A stretch of 5,744 nucleotides of DNA, taken from assembly GCA_002849045.2 (NCBI GenBank), contig NCRO01000092.1, positions 1 through 5,744 of the forward strand, written 5' to 3'. Origin of the DNA: Candidatus Sediminicultor secundus (GTDB lineage Bacteria; Atribacterota; JS1; SB-45; 34-128). The notes under the pieces were generated by a model, which was not told the DNA's origin, did not search any database, and saw nothing but the letters and a program-made list of their open reading frames with translations. The position numbers and the translations under genes were made by a program. This document shows, piece after piece, positions 1 through 5,744 of the stretch. Each line of letters begins with the position of its first letter. The stretch's first letter is position 1.

Positions 1-207
1 ACTCATTACTGATTACTCATTACTGATTACTCATTACTGATTACTCATTACTGATTACTCATTACTTGTTACTTGCTGCCACTTGTTTTGTCACTTATCA
101 CTCATTACTTATCACTTGTTACTTATCTTGTTACTCATTACTTATCACTGATTACTCATCACTTGTTGCTTGTCTTGTTACTCATTACTCATCACTCATC
201 ACTTGTT
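1..207. repeat. Heptanucleotide (ACT-initial) tandem array abutting the operon's 3' end
   Basis: On the plus strand, 26 seven-base units beginning with ACT can be read, plus one degenerate unit (GCTTGTC, 168-174). Positions 1-63 alternate perfectly between ACTCATT and ACTGATT, giving a 14-bp higher-order period. From 64 onward the units are a mixture of ACTTGTT, ACTTATC, ACTCATT, ACTCATC and ACTGATT. The phase is broken by 3 bases at 78-80 and by 5-base units at 88-92, 128-132 and 175-179. All three 5-base units read TTGTY, that is, a heptad lacking its first two bases. The last unit ends at 207, one base from the permease C stop codon (209-211). The array probably continues beyond the left edge. 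There are no unique spacers, so it is not CRISPR. It resembles in kind the short tandemly repeated heptamers known from cyanobacterial genomes. Its function is unknown. Confidence 0.93.
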
Positions 208-208
208 T

Positions 209-1471
209 TTATATTTGTCTCAAGGCTTCGGTCGGTTCAAGCTTAGCGGCTTTTCTCGCCGGGATAACACAGGCAATAGTGGTAATGACTACCCCTAATA
301 CAAAGCAAAAAACAAGATTCTCCAAACTAAAGACAGTATAATAAATTGGGCTCATCAAAAAATCTGTGCTTTCTATTCCCTCAAAAGCCGCGGAATAATC
401 GATACCGACAACAGAGAAAACCCTGGTCAATATTCCACCCAGCACAGTACCAAGAGCACTACCAAGTATCCCAATAATTGCTCCTTCCATGGTAAATAGA
501 TACAATATTTCCCTACTTTTTAAGCCCAGGGCACTCATCATCCCGATTTCACGGGTACGTTCATTGATAATCATGATCAGTGTATTCACCAAAACAAAAC
601 AGGACAATATGATGATAAAAATATAGATAGAATTGTACATTTTAACTGCAAAGTCAAAAAGTTCAATTAAATCATAACCTTTATTCCAAAGCTGCAAGGT
701 ATATTTTCCAGACTCATCTTCATGGGAAAACAATTCATCGAGACCGGGTAAAACCGAAGCAGCTTTATCGTAATTTGAAGTAATCAAAAGTAATTCCGTT
801 ACCTCACCCGGCATCTCCAAAATCCTCTGGGCTTGACCCAATGGAAGGAAGAAAAGCCTATCATTCAGCGCCAGTATATCAGTTTGATATTTCCCGACAA
901 TCTGAAAAGTAGAACCTTTAAAGGAACCAAAAGGAGTCGTGTATAAAATGGTGACTTTCTCCCCCACTTCACGACCTATTTTTTCCAATAGCCCGGCTCC
1001 CATAACAACTTCCTTATTTCCCTCCTGAACCATCCTGCCCTCGGTTATGTTTTTATCAATTCCCATAAATTCTATTTCCTCAAGGGGGTCAACGCCCCAT
1101 CCCATCATACCGACTAATTCATCTTCAAGGCTGACCATGGCACCAAATTTAAGTCGCGGAACAACCTGTTCCACCCCTTCCACTAACTTTATTTTTTCAC
1201 TCATCTCTGAGTAGCCTTTACCATTAAACCCGTCTAAAGTATAATTTAAAGACATAAGACGCTCTTTTAATTTGTATTCCTCATCAATAACCCGTATATG
1301 TCCGGCTTTATAGTGGATATGATTTTCAAAAAAAGACTCTAACATCCCATTGATTAATCCGCGGGCAAAGACCACGGCTAAAATAGCAAAGGCAATAGCA
1401 ATAATAGAAACTGATGTTCTAATCCGGGATCTCGATAGATTTTTTTTAGCTAAATTCCATAAAAATTTCAT
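209..1471 (-). CDS. ABC transporter permease C, FtsX/MacB/LolCE superfamily
   Basis: This 420-residue inner-membrane permease has the standard four-helix layout. TM1 spans about residues 20-40 after a basic N-terminus (RSRIR). A large extracytoplasmic MacB-type domain covers about 41-280, followed by TM2 at about 281-302, TM3 at about 326-352 and TM4 at about 386-404. The cytoplasmic stretch after TM2 (NERTREIGMMSALGLKSREI, about 303-322) is the family's coupling segment for the ATPase. The C-terminus IPARKAAKLEPTEALRQI is the classic MacB/LolE ending. It is full length and is the last gene of the operon, 11 bases after permease B. The start is supported by GGAGGT five to six bases upstream. 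Outside the shared fold it is clearly different from permeases A and B, so it is a plausible heterodimer partner for either. The substrate is not predictable. No lipobox or extra domain is seen, and no terminator follows it: the heptad array begins at once. Confidence 0.93.
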   Translation of the reverse strand: MKFLWNLAKKNLSRSRIRTSVSIIAIAFAILAVVFARGLINGMLESFFENHIHYKAGHIRVIDEEYKLKERLMSLNYTLDGFNGKGYSEMSEKIKLVEGVEQVVPRLKFGAMVSLEDELVGMMGWGVDPLEEIEFMGIDKNITEGRMVQEGNKEVVMGAGLLEKIGREVGEKVTILYTTPFGSFKGSTFQIVGKYQTDILALNDRLFFLPLGQAQRILEMPGEVTELLLITSNYDKAASVLPGLDELFSHEDESGKYTLQLWNKGYDLIELFDFAVKMYNSIYIFIIILSCFVLVNTLIMIINERTREIGMMSALGLKSREILYLFTMEGAIIGILGSALGTVLGGILTRVFSVVGIDYSAAFEGIESTDFLMSPIYYTVFSLENLVFCFVLGVVITTIACVIPARKAAKLEPTEALRQI

Positions 1472-1477
1472 TTTTTA

Positions 1478-1485
1478 CCTCCTTA
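1478..1485 (-). promoter_or_regulatory. Ribosome binding site of permease C fused to the permease B stop codon
   Basis: The minus strand reads TAAGGAGG here. The TAA is the stop codon of permease B and its AA forms the start of the Shine-Dalgarno sequence AAGGAGG. The permease C ATG follows after a short A-rich spacer. The arrangement predicts translational coupling of B and C, and so near-stoichiometric synthesis of the two. Confidence 0.85.
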
Positions 1486-2721
1486 TCGATGATAGATTGC
1501 TTTTACCGGATCTTTTTTAGCTGCCCAATATGCCGGCAATATACTGGATAACACTGCAACGATGACGCCTAAAACAAATAAAAAACTGAAAGCAGGATAA
1601 TTCCAGGTTCCATAAATTCTATCGAGAATGGGAATGCCATATGCAGAACCATCTCCGCCTATATAGCCTAAACCATATCCGTATTTCACCAACCCACTCA
1701 CACCTGCATATCCAAGTAAGCATCCGGCTAATCCACCGAGTATGCCTATACCGGTTGCTTCTACCATAAAGACAAAAACAATCTCCCACTCTCTCATTCC
1801 CAGGGCTTTCATCATACCGATTTCTTCCGTTCTCTCCAGGGCAGACAGAATAACATTATTAATAATCCCCAGCATACCGATGAGAAGAACGATTGACAGG
1901 ATAGCTCCAATTCCACCCTTCTTGGCAGTACTTAAAGCGATGATGGATGAAGCAGATTCTTTCCAGGAATATGCTTTCAAATCCAGGTCTTTGTTTTTAA
2001 AGCTGTCCGTCAATGCTTTGGTGACTGTGTTCTCATCTCCGGAAACTGTTTTCAAGGCAAGCAGACTAACCCCGGTACCTACGTTTAATGCCTGCTGTGC
2101 AACATCTAAAGGAATAAAAACAATCCCGTTATTAATCATCGGATTGGGAGCCCTTACCAGACCTGCAATCTCCACATCAATGGTATTAAAGGTATCCTCT
2201 TTCGTCCTGACCAGAAGCGTAATGTAATCATTTACCTTTAAATCCATCAATTCGGCTAATCTTACTCCTATGACTGCTTTTGATTCGTCCGGGGCAAACA
2301 TCGAACCTTCAACGACATAATTTTGAGTAGCAAAAACCTGGTTATATTGCTCGATAGAGATACCCAAACCCAGGACCGCTACTTCATCAATCCCGTTATT
2401 AAGGTTGGCCTTAAATCTTAGCTCAGGAGATACTCCCAATAATCCGTCCGTGTTTTTTATGCTCTCTTCCATATCCCGGTTTAAATAAATTAAATTTTCC
2501 AGGGGCAGCTCTTCTCTGTCTTCCCAGTATTCAGGATAAGTCACCTGAATATTCCCTGTATCGTAATTCTTTATATTTTCAAAAGACATTTCTTCCATAC
2601 CGTTCATAATAGAATCCATAAGTAAATAACTGAAAAATGCAAAGGCAATCACCAGAATTGTAAGTGCATTTCTCCTTTTCTGACGAGTTAAGTTTTTTAG
2701 CCCGAGCTTAAAGCTAAACAT
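1483..2721 (-). CDS. ABC transporter permease B, FtsX/MacB superfamily, paralogue of permease A
   Basis: This is a 412-residue inner-membrane permease. A basic N-terminus (LTRQKRRN, 11-18) precedes TM1 at about 19-36. An extracytoplasmic domain covers about 37-268, with TM2 at about 270-294, TM3 at about 314-345 and TM4 at about 377-396. The coupling segment after TM2 reads ALERTEEIGMMKALGMREWEI. The C-terminus PAYWAAKKDPVKAIYHR is a variant of the usual family ending. By eye it is about 85% identical to permease A over residues 1-200, only about one third identical over about 215-283, and about 79% identical from 284 to the end, so the two are a duplicated pair with one diverged block. It starts 3 bases after the ATPase stop codon, and permease C follows 11 bases later. 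It most likely forms the transmembrane part of the transporter with C. The exported substrate is unknown. Confidence 0.93.
   Translation of the reverse strand: MFSFKLGLKNLTRQKRRNALTILVIAFAFFSYLLMDSIMNGMEEMSFENIKNYDTGNIQVTYPEYWEDREELPLENLIYLNRDMEESIKNTDGLLGVSPELRFKANLNNGIDEVAVLGLGISIEQYNQVFATQNYVVEGSMFAPDESKAVIGVRLAELMDLKVNDYITLLVRTKEDTFNTIDVEIAGLVRAPNPMINNGIVFIPLDVAQQALNVGTGVSLLALKTVSGDENTVTKALTDSFKNKDLDLKAYSWKESASSIIALSTAKKGGIGAILSIVLLIGMLGIINNVILSALERTEEIGMMKALGMREWEIVFVFMVEATGIGILGGLAGCLLGYAGVSGLVKYGYGLGYIGGDGSAYGIPILDRIYGTWNYPAFSFLFVLGVIVAVLSSILPAYWAAKKDPVKAIYHR
2221..2440 (-). repeat. Near-identical DNA block shared with 4284-4503 (permease B copy)
   Basis: Aligned by eye with 4284-4503, this 220-bp block differs at about ten or eleven positions (about 95% identity). 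The next roughly 250 bp toward the gene start are only about 86% identical to the permease A copy. The block encodes about residues 95-167, in the extracytoplasmic domain. The sharp rise in identity is what recent gene conversion or recombination between the paralogues would leave. Strong purifying selection alone would not keep synonymous sites so similar. Confidence 0.75.
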
Positions 2722-2724
2722 CTT

Positions 2725-3414
2725 TTAATCCCTCCTTTCATCGGCAGAAATCATACCATCCTTAAGGTTAATAAATCTGTTAGCATATTTCATGACCATA
2801 GGGTCGTGGGTAGAAAAAATAAAAGTAGTGTTTAATTCTTTATTCATTTTCCTCATAATGTCTACAACCCCAGCAGCAGTTTCAGAATCAAGATTAGCAG
2901 TTGGTTCATCCGCTAAAACAATCTTGGGTTCTTTCACTAACGCTCTGGCAATGGCTACCCTTTGTTTCTCCCCACCGGAAAGCTCATTCGGCCTTCGGGA
3001 TTCCAATCCCTTAAGCCCCACTTCGGCCAACATTTTCAATACTTTTTCTTTCATTTGCGATTCCGATGAATGGTCAGTCAATCTGATGGCAAACTCTACA
3101 TTTTCATAAGCCGTCAATACCGGAATCAGGTTATAACTTTGGAATACAAAACCGATATTGTAGCGCCGCGTCATAGCAAGTTCTTTTCTGGAAAGATCAC
3201 TTACTTTCTTGTCATTTAGGCGAATTTCTCCTTCTGTAGGTGTATCCAAACAACCTATCATATTCAGAAGCGTCGTTTTTCCTGAACCGGAAGGACCAAA
3301 AATAGTTGTAAATTCACCTTCCTCTACTTCCAGGTCCACACCCCGCAAAGCCGGGACTTCTATTTTCCCCTGCTGATAAATCTTTTTCACCTTATTTAAT
3401 TCCAATAAAGCCAT
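2725..3414 (-). CDS. ABC transporter ATP-binding protein, LolD/MacB-type
   Basis: This 229-residue cytoplasmic ATPase powers the FtsX-type permeases of the operon. All catalytic motifs are intact: Walker [10 protein letters not shown] at 40-48 (Lys46), Q-loop Gln92 in FVFQSYNL, signature LSGGE at 145-149, Walker B IVLADE at 165-170 (Asp169, catalytic Glu170), D-loop NLD at 174-176 and switch His203 in STHD. The stretches [11 protein letters not shown] after Walker A and [12 protein letters not shown] after the Q-loop are typical of the LolD/MacB/FtsE-like class of exporter and lipoprotein-extraction ATPases. The length is normal for a single-domain member of that class. The start is set by AAAGGAGG eight bases upstream. 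It lies between permease A, after a 128-bp gap, and permease B, three bases downstream. As the only ATPase here it probably serves all three permeases as a homodimer. Its last codons (Glu-Arg-Arg-Asp) double as permease B's ribosome binding site. Confidence 0.95.
   Translation of the reverse strand: MALLELNKVKKIYQQGKIEVPALRGVDLEVEEGEFTTIFGPSGSGKTTLLNMIGCLDTPTEGEIRLNDKKVSDLSRKELAMTRRYNIGFVFQSYNLIPVLTAYENVEFAIRLTDHSSESQMKEKVLKMLAEVGLKGLESRRPNELSGGEKQRVAIARALVKEPKIVLADEPTANLDSETAAGVVDIMRKMNKELNTTFIFSTHDPMVMKYANRFINLKDGMISADERRD
2731..2738 (-). promoter_or_regulatory. Ribosome binding site of permease B inside the ATPase C-terminal codons
   Basis: AAAGGAGG on the minus strand lies nine bases before the permease B ATG and is wholly within the ATPase reading frame. 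There the codons GAA AGG AGG GAT encode Glu-Arg-Arg-Asp just before the TAA. The two rare-type AGG arginine codons and the 3-bp gap point to translational coupling between the ATPase and permease B. Confidence 0.88.
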
Positions 3415-3542
3415 TTAATTTTCCTCCTTTATTAAATTCGAATACAATAATGATTCCTTTTTGTATTTTAATTATTTATCCGGTGAAAACATTTAAGAGA
3501 ATTCTCTTTCATTATTTTACTCTTTATTTCAATTTTTTTCAC
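3415..3542. other. 128-bp A+T-rich gap between permease A and the ATPase
   Basis: This is the longer kind of gap in the operon, in contrast to the 3 and 11 bp of the next two junctions. It contains the ATPase Shine-Dalgarno sequence and one perfect 14-bp palindrome, AAGAGAATTCTCTT (3495-3508). Folded, the palindrome gives only a 5-bp stem with a 4-base loop and no following T-run on the minus strand, so it is not a convincing terminator. TTGAAA and A+T-rich hexamers occur on the minus strand, but I found no well-spaced -35/-10 pair. The gap may mark where the extra permease copy joined the operon, or hold an internal promoter too weak to see by eye. Confidence 0.6.
3423..3430 (-). promoter_or_regulatory. 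Ribosome binding site of the ATPase
   Basis: The minus strand reads AAAGGAGG, followed by eight bases (AAAATTAA) and the ATG at 3414-3412. It is a strong, freestanding site that fixes the ATPase start and allows translation independent of permease A. Confidence 0.9.
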
Positions 3543-4784
3543 CTACCGATGATAAATTGCTTTTACCGGGTCTTTATGGGCTGCCCAGTAAGCAGGACCT
3601 ATGCTAGAAAGCAAAGCAACAATTATTCCAAAAAAGAATACGAAAACAAAAGAAGAAAAATTCCAGACCCCGTAAATTTTATCCATAATCGGAACGCCAT
3701 AGGCAGACATATCTCCACCTATATAACTTAAGTCATATCCATATTTAACTATATATCCTACTCCTGCAGCTCCTAATAAGCAACCGACCAATCCACCGAA
3801 GATCCCTATCCCGGTTGCCTCTACCATAAATACTGAAACAATCTCCCACTCTCTCATTCCCAATGCTTTCATCATACCGATTTCTCTGGTCCTCTCCAGG
3901 GCAGACAGGATAACATTATTAATAATTCCTATCATACCAATCGTTAAAATTATGGTTAACATAACAGCGGTTTCAGCATCTCCAGCAGTACTCATAGCTA
4001 TCACTGTTTTCGCAGATTCCTTCCAGGAGTAAGCATTAATATTCATGTTTTTTTCCTGAAAAATTCGATTAATCTTGCCTATGGTTGGGTTAATTTCTTT
4101 CTCCCTTTTTATTTTGACGACCATCATGCTAATGCCATTCTCCACATTCAATGCCTGCCGGGCAATTCCTAAAGGAACAAAAACAATCCCATTATTAGTC
4201 AGTGGATTGGGCGTATACAGTAATCCCGCAATTTCTAAATCGATGGTATTAAAGGTATTTTCTTTCGTTCTGACCAGAAGTGTAATGTAATCATTAACTT
4301 TTAAATCCATCAATTCGGCTAATTTTACTCCTATGACTGCTTTTGATTCGCCCGGGGCAAACATCGAACCTTCAACGACATGATTTTGAGTAGCAAAAAC
4401 TTGGTTATATTGCCCAATAGAGATACCCAAACCCAGGACCGCTACTTCGTCAATCCCGTTATTAAGGTTGGCCTTAAATCTTAGCTCGGGAGATACTCCC
4501 AATACTCCATACATATTTTTTATGTTTTCTTCTACATCCCGGTTTAAATAAATTAAATTTTCTAGGGGCAGCTTATCTTTATCTTCCCAGTATGCAGGAT
4601 GAGCCACCTGAATACTCCCTGTATCGTAATTCTTTATATTGTCAAAAGACATTTCTTCCATACCGTTCATAAGAGAATCCGTAAGTAAATAACTGAAAAA
4701 AGCAAAGGCAATCACTAAAATAGTGATGAAATTCCTTCTTTTCTGGCGGGTTAAGTTTTTCAAACCAAGCTTGATGCTGAACAT
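3543..4784 (-). CDS. ABC transporter permease A, FtsX/MacB superfamily, paralogue of permease B
   Basis: This 413-residue inner-membrane permease has the same plan as B: basic N-terminus, TM1 at about 19-36, extracytoplasmic domain to about residue 270, TM2 at about 272-295, TM3 at about 315-346 and TM4 at about 378-397, ending PAYWAAHKDPVKAIYHR. The coupling segment reads ALERTREIGMMKALGMREWEI. It carries one residue more than B, inside the diverged block at about 215-284. That block covers the end of the extracytoplasmic domain and the entry to TM2, and here shows a charged stretch (KIKREKE) that B lacks. Two motifs remain invariant within it: AYSWKESA and the STA triplet. The gene is intact, so both copies are probably functional. 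It sits between tetR and the ATPase with gaps on both sides, as an added copy would. The start is supported by TAGGAG six bases upstream. It may replace B in an alternative A/C complex or pair with B. Confidence 0.92.
   Translation of the reverse strand: MFSIKLGLKNLTRQKRRNFITILVIAFAFFSYLLTDSLMNGMEEMSFDNIKNYDTGSIQVAHPAYWEDKDKLPLENLIYLNRDVEENIKNMYGVLGVSPELRFKANLNNGIDEVAVLGLGISIGQYNQVFATQNHVVEGSMFAPGESKAVIGVKLAELMDLKVNDYITLLVRTKENTFNTIDLEIAGLLYTPNPLTNNGIVFVPLGIARQALNVENGISMMVVKIKREKEINPTIGKINRIFQEKNMNINAYSWKESAKTVIAMSTAGDAETAVMLTIILTIGMIGIINNVILSALERTREIGMMKALGMREWEIVSVFMVEATGIGIFGGLVGCLLGAAGVGYIVKYGYDLSYIGGDMSAYGVPIMDKIYGVWNFSSFVFVFFFGIIVALLSSIGPAYWAAHKDPVKAIYHR
4284..4503 (-). repeat. Near-identical DNA block shared with 2221-2440 (permease A copy)
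   Basis: This is the partner of the block in permease B. It is a direct repeat at an offset of 2063 bp, about 95% identical by eye, and encodes about residues 95-167. Two direct copies this similar could recombine, with loss of one permease and the ATPase lying between them. Confidence 0.75.
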
Positions 4785-4923
4785 CTTCTGCTCCTACGAT
4801 TTATCATTAAAAATCTTGAAACTTTTTCATGAATTGATTACTTGCCTACACCGCCAAATAAACAAAATTTGAAAGGTATAAACATTTTTTTGAATTATTT
4901 CTAATAAAATAAATTTAATCTTT
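4785..4923. other. 139-bp A+T-rich gap between tetR and permease A
   Basis: The gap holds the permease A Shine-Dalgarno sequence (minus strand TAGGAG, 4791-4796, six bases before the ATG). I see no stem-loop with a T-run after tetR and no second copy of the GACTGAC operator half-site. Minus-strand TATACC- and TTAATG-like hexamers have no good -35 partner. The simplest reading is that transcripts from the tetR promoter run through into permease A, but a weak local promoter cannot be excluded. Confidence 0.6.
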
Positions 4924-5613
4924 TCACGTATTTAGTTTCTCAGAGAACTTTTTTAAAATATTTCGATTGACAATTTCAATAGTTCCTTCTTCTGCACCTA
5001 TAATTCTTTCTATTGCATTTTCGTAAACCCTATATTCCTTTTCGACTTTATTCAAGTTTTCGGGGTTTTTATCTAAATCCATAATTAATTGCGGAATTTT
5101 CCCGGAAAATGTATTTGCTATTTCGAAAATCAACCTTGCAGATTCATCCGGAAATGGCGTATTAAATACTTTTTCATTCACGCCCTGTCTGATAATTTTA
5201 GAAAATTCAGGGGCTAATATCTCCATGCTACTCATGAACATTTTATGCCTGAAAAATAAATTTCTGTCATTATAAAGCGCTTTTAGCAAGACTTTTAACA
5301 ATTCTATATTTTCTAATTTTACGCTACCGGCTACAGCATAAGCTTTATTTAATTTGTCAATGGCATTTAAATCATCTTTTTCAACAATTTTTCTGACTCC
5401 TTCTAAAATCCTTTTACTCATTTTGTAAGTCAGTTTATCCAGTAAATCTTCCTTGGATTTAAAATAATAATAAAAGGTACCCTTGGCTACACCGATTTTT
5501 TTAATAATAGATTCAATTGAGGTTTGTTTATATCCTTTGGTAAAAAATAGTTCTTGAGCAGTATCAAGAAGTTCGTTTTTCCGTACATGATATTCTTTGG
5601 TAATTCTTGCCAT
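4924..5613 (-). CDS. TetR/AcrR-family transcriptional repressor
   Basis: This 229-residue cytoplasmic DNA-binding regulator has a canonical TetR N-terminal domain. The first helix region (KNELLDTAQELFFTKGYKQTS, about 12-32) leads into the helix-turn-helix, about 31-51, with the recognition portion VAKGTFYYYFKSKEDLL. The C-terminal ligand/dimer domain (about 60-229) is all-helical and diverged, as is usual for the family, so the inducer cannot be predicted. It is the first gene of the operon, and its promoter contains a perfect inverted repeat of TetR type about 30 bp before the ATG. It therefore most likely represses itself and the downstream transporter, which would be released when a ligand, perhaps the transported compound, binds. 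The ATG is chosen because the TetR domain begins right after it and a modest GAGAG Shine-Dalgarno sequence lies about eight bases upstream. The weak site would keep repressor levels low relative to the transporter proteins. Confidence 0.95.
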   Translation of the reverse strand: MARITKEYHVRKNELLDTAQELFFTKGYKQTSIESIIKKIGVAKGTFYYYFKSKEDLLDKLTYKMSKRILEGVRKIVEKDDLNAIDKLNKAYAVAGSVKLENIELLKVLLKALYNDRNLFFRHKMFMSSMEILAPEFSKIIRQGVNEKVFNTPFPDESARLIFEIANTFSGKIPQLIMDLDKNPENLNKVEKEYRVYENAIERIIGAEEGTIEIVNRNILKKFSEKLNT

Positions 5614-5642
5614 AATTCGTTCTCTCTTTTCATTTTTTCTTT

Positions 5643-5665
5643 TATAGACTGACCGTCAGTCTATA
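5643..5665. promoter_or_regulatory. TetR-type operator, perfect inverted repeat
   Basis: Two 11-base arms, TATAGACTGAC and GTCAGTCTATA, are exact reverse complements around a single central base (C at 5654). The GACTGAC-N-GTCAGTC core is of the form bound by many TetR-family repressors. It lies directly upstream of tetR, overlaps the last two bases of the -10 element, and covers the expected transcription start. A bound repressor would therefore block RNA polymerase. No second copy exists in the window. Confidence 0.9.
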
Positions 5666-5692
5666 TGTAACATACATTTTATTTCCTGTCAA
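5664..5692 (-). promoter_or_regulatory. Sigma70-type promoter for the tetR-transporter operon
   Basis: On the minus strand, a perfect -35 TTGACA (5692-5687) is followed by a 17-base spacer and TACATA (5669-5664) as the -10. The -10 is only a 3/6 match but is preceded by TG at the extended -10 position (TGT before TACATA). The expected start falls near 5657, inside the operator. Transcription runs into tetR with a leader of roughly 45 bases. Confidence 0.8.
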
Positions 5693-5700
5693 ATCTAGTT

Positions 5701-5735
5701 CGTATCTCGTATCTCGTGAATCGTATCTCGTAAAG
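5701..5735. repeat. Heptanucleotide (CGT-initial) tandem array upstream of the operon promoter
   Basis: Five in-phase seven-base units on the plus strand: CGTATCT, CGTATCT, CGTGAAT, CGTATCT, CGTAAAG. CGT is fixed and the other four bases come from a small set. The array starts eight bases beyond the -35 element, and its phase fades by about 5736. It uses the same 7-bp period as the array at 1-207 but a different vocabulary. Its function is unknown. Confidence 0.8.
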
Positions 5736-5744
5736 AGAATAGAA

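Noticed and set aside
1..207. CRISPR array
   Set aside because: The units are 7 bp, contiguous and without unique spacers.
66..341. Plus-strand open frame of 91 codons starting in the heptad array
   Set aside because: Its first half is translated repeat (Leu/Ser/Tyr-rich) and its second half is antisense to the conserved C-terminus of permease C. It has no ribosome binding site.
209..1471. Assigning macB, lolC or lolE as gene names
   Set aside because: The permeases share the fold and C-terminal motif, but there is no fused ATPase, no MacA-type adaptor and no lipoprotein-sorting context, so a symbol would overstate the evidence.
1742..2227. Plus-strand open frame of 161 codons
   Set aside because: It lies entirely antisense within permease B. 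A shorter counterpart appears at the matching place in permease A (4075-4290), as expected of a shadow of two similar genes.
2792..3109. Plus-strand open frame of 105 codons
   Set aside because: It is antisense to the Walker B and signature region of an intact ATPase, with no recognisable domain.
3495..3508. Intrinsic terminator after permease A
   Set aside because: The stem would be only 5 bp and A+T-rich, with no T-run following on the minus strand.
3450..3731. Plus-strand open frame of 93 codons covering the 128-bp gap
   Set aside because: Most of it is antisense to the permease A C-terminus. There is no ribosome binding site and the product has no recognisable features.
4785..4923. Separate promoter and operator for permease A
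   Set aside because: There are A+T-rich hexamers but no well-spaced -35/-10 pair, and no copy of the operator half-sites.

Overview
The window is an A+T-rich bacterial segment holding one five-gene operon, all on the minus strand and read from right to left: a TetR-family repressor, a MacB/LolCE-type ABC permease (permease A), an ABC ATPase of the LolD/MacB class, a second permease (B) that is a close paralogue of A, and a third, unrelated-looking permease (C) of the same superfamily. Strong AAGGAGG-type ribosome binding sites and the base composition fit a low-GC bacterium such as a clostridial or halanaerobial Firmicute, or a candidate phylum such as Atribacterota. The taxon cannot be fixed from this sequence.

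Layout from right to left: 5701-5735 is a short array of 7-bp CGT-initial units, cut by the window edge or fading just before it. Next come a sigma70-type promoter (5664-5692), a perfect 23-bp TetR-type operator (5643-5665), tetR (5613-4924), a 139-bp gap, permease A (4784-3543), a 128-bp gap, the ATPase (3414-2725), permease B (2721-1483) and permease C (1471-209). A second 7-bp array with ACT-initial units fills 1-207. It begins one base after the permease C stop codon and runs off the left edge.

How it probably works: the repressor binds the operator over its own promoter's -10/start region and is released by an unknown ligand. This would induce the whole operon, because no other convincing promoter or terminator is visible. 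The ATPase would power one or more FtsX-fold permease dimers. Members of this superfamily extract lipoproteins, export peptides or drugs, or act by mechanotransmission. The substrate cannot be told. No HlyD/MacA-type adaptor or TolC-type channel gene lies in the window.

Three things deserve attention: (i) the two heptanucleotide arrays with different vocabularies that closely frame the operon, (ii) the mosaic relationship of permeases A and B, with one block near 95% identical in DNA beside a block that barely aligns, which suggests gene conversion plus selection on one extracytoplasmic/TM2 region, and (iii) one ATPase serving three permeases.
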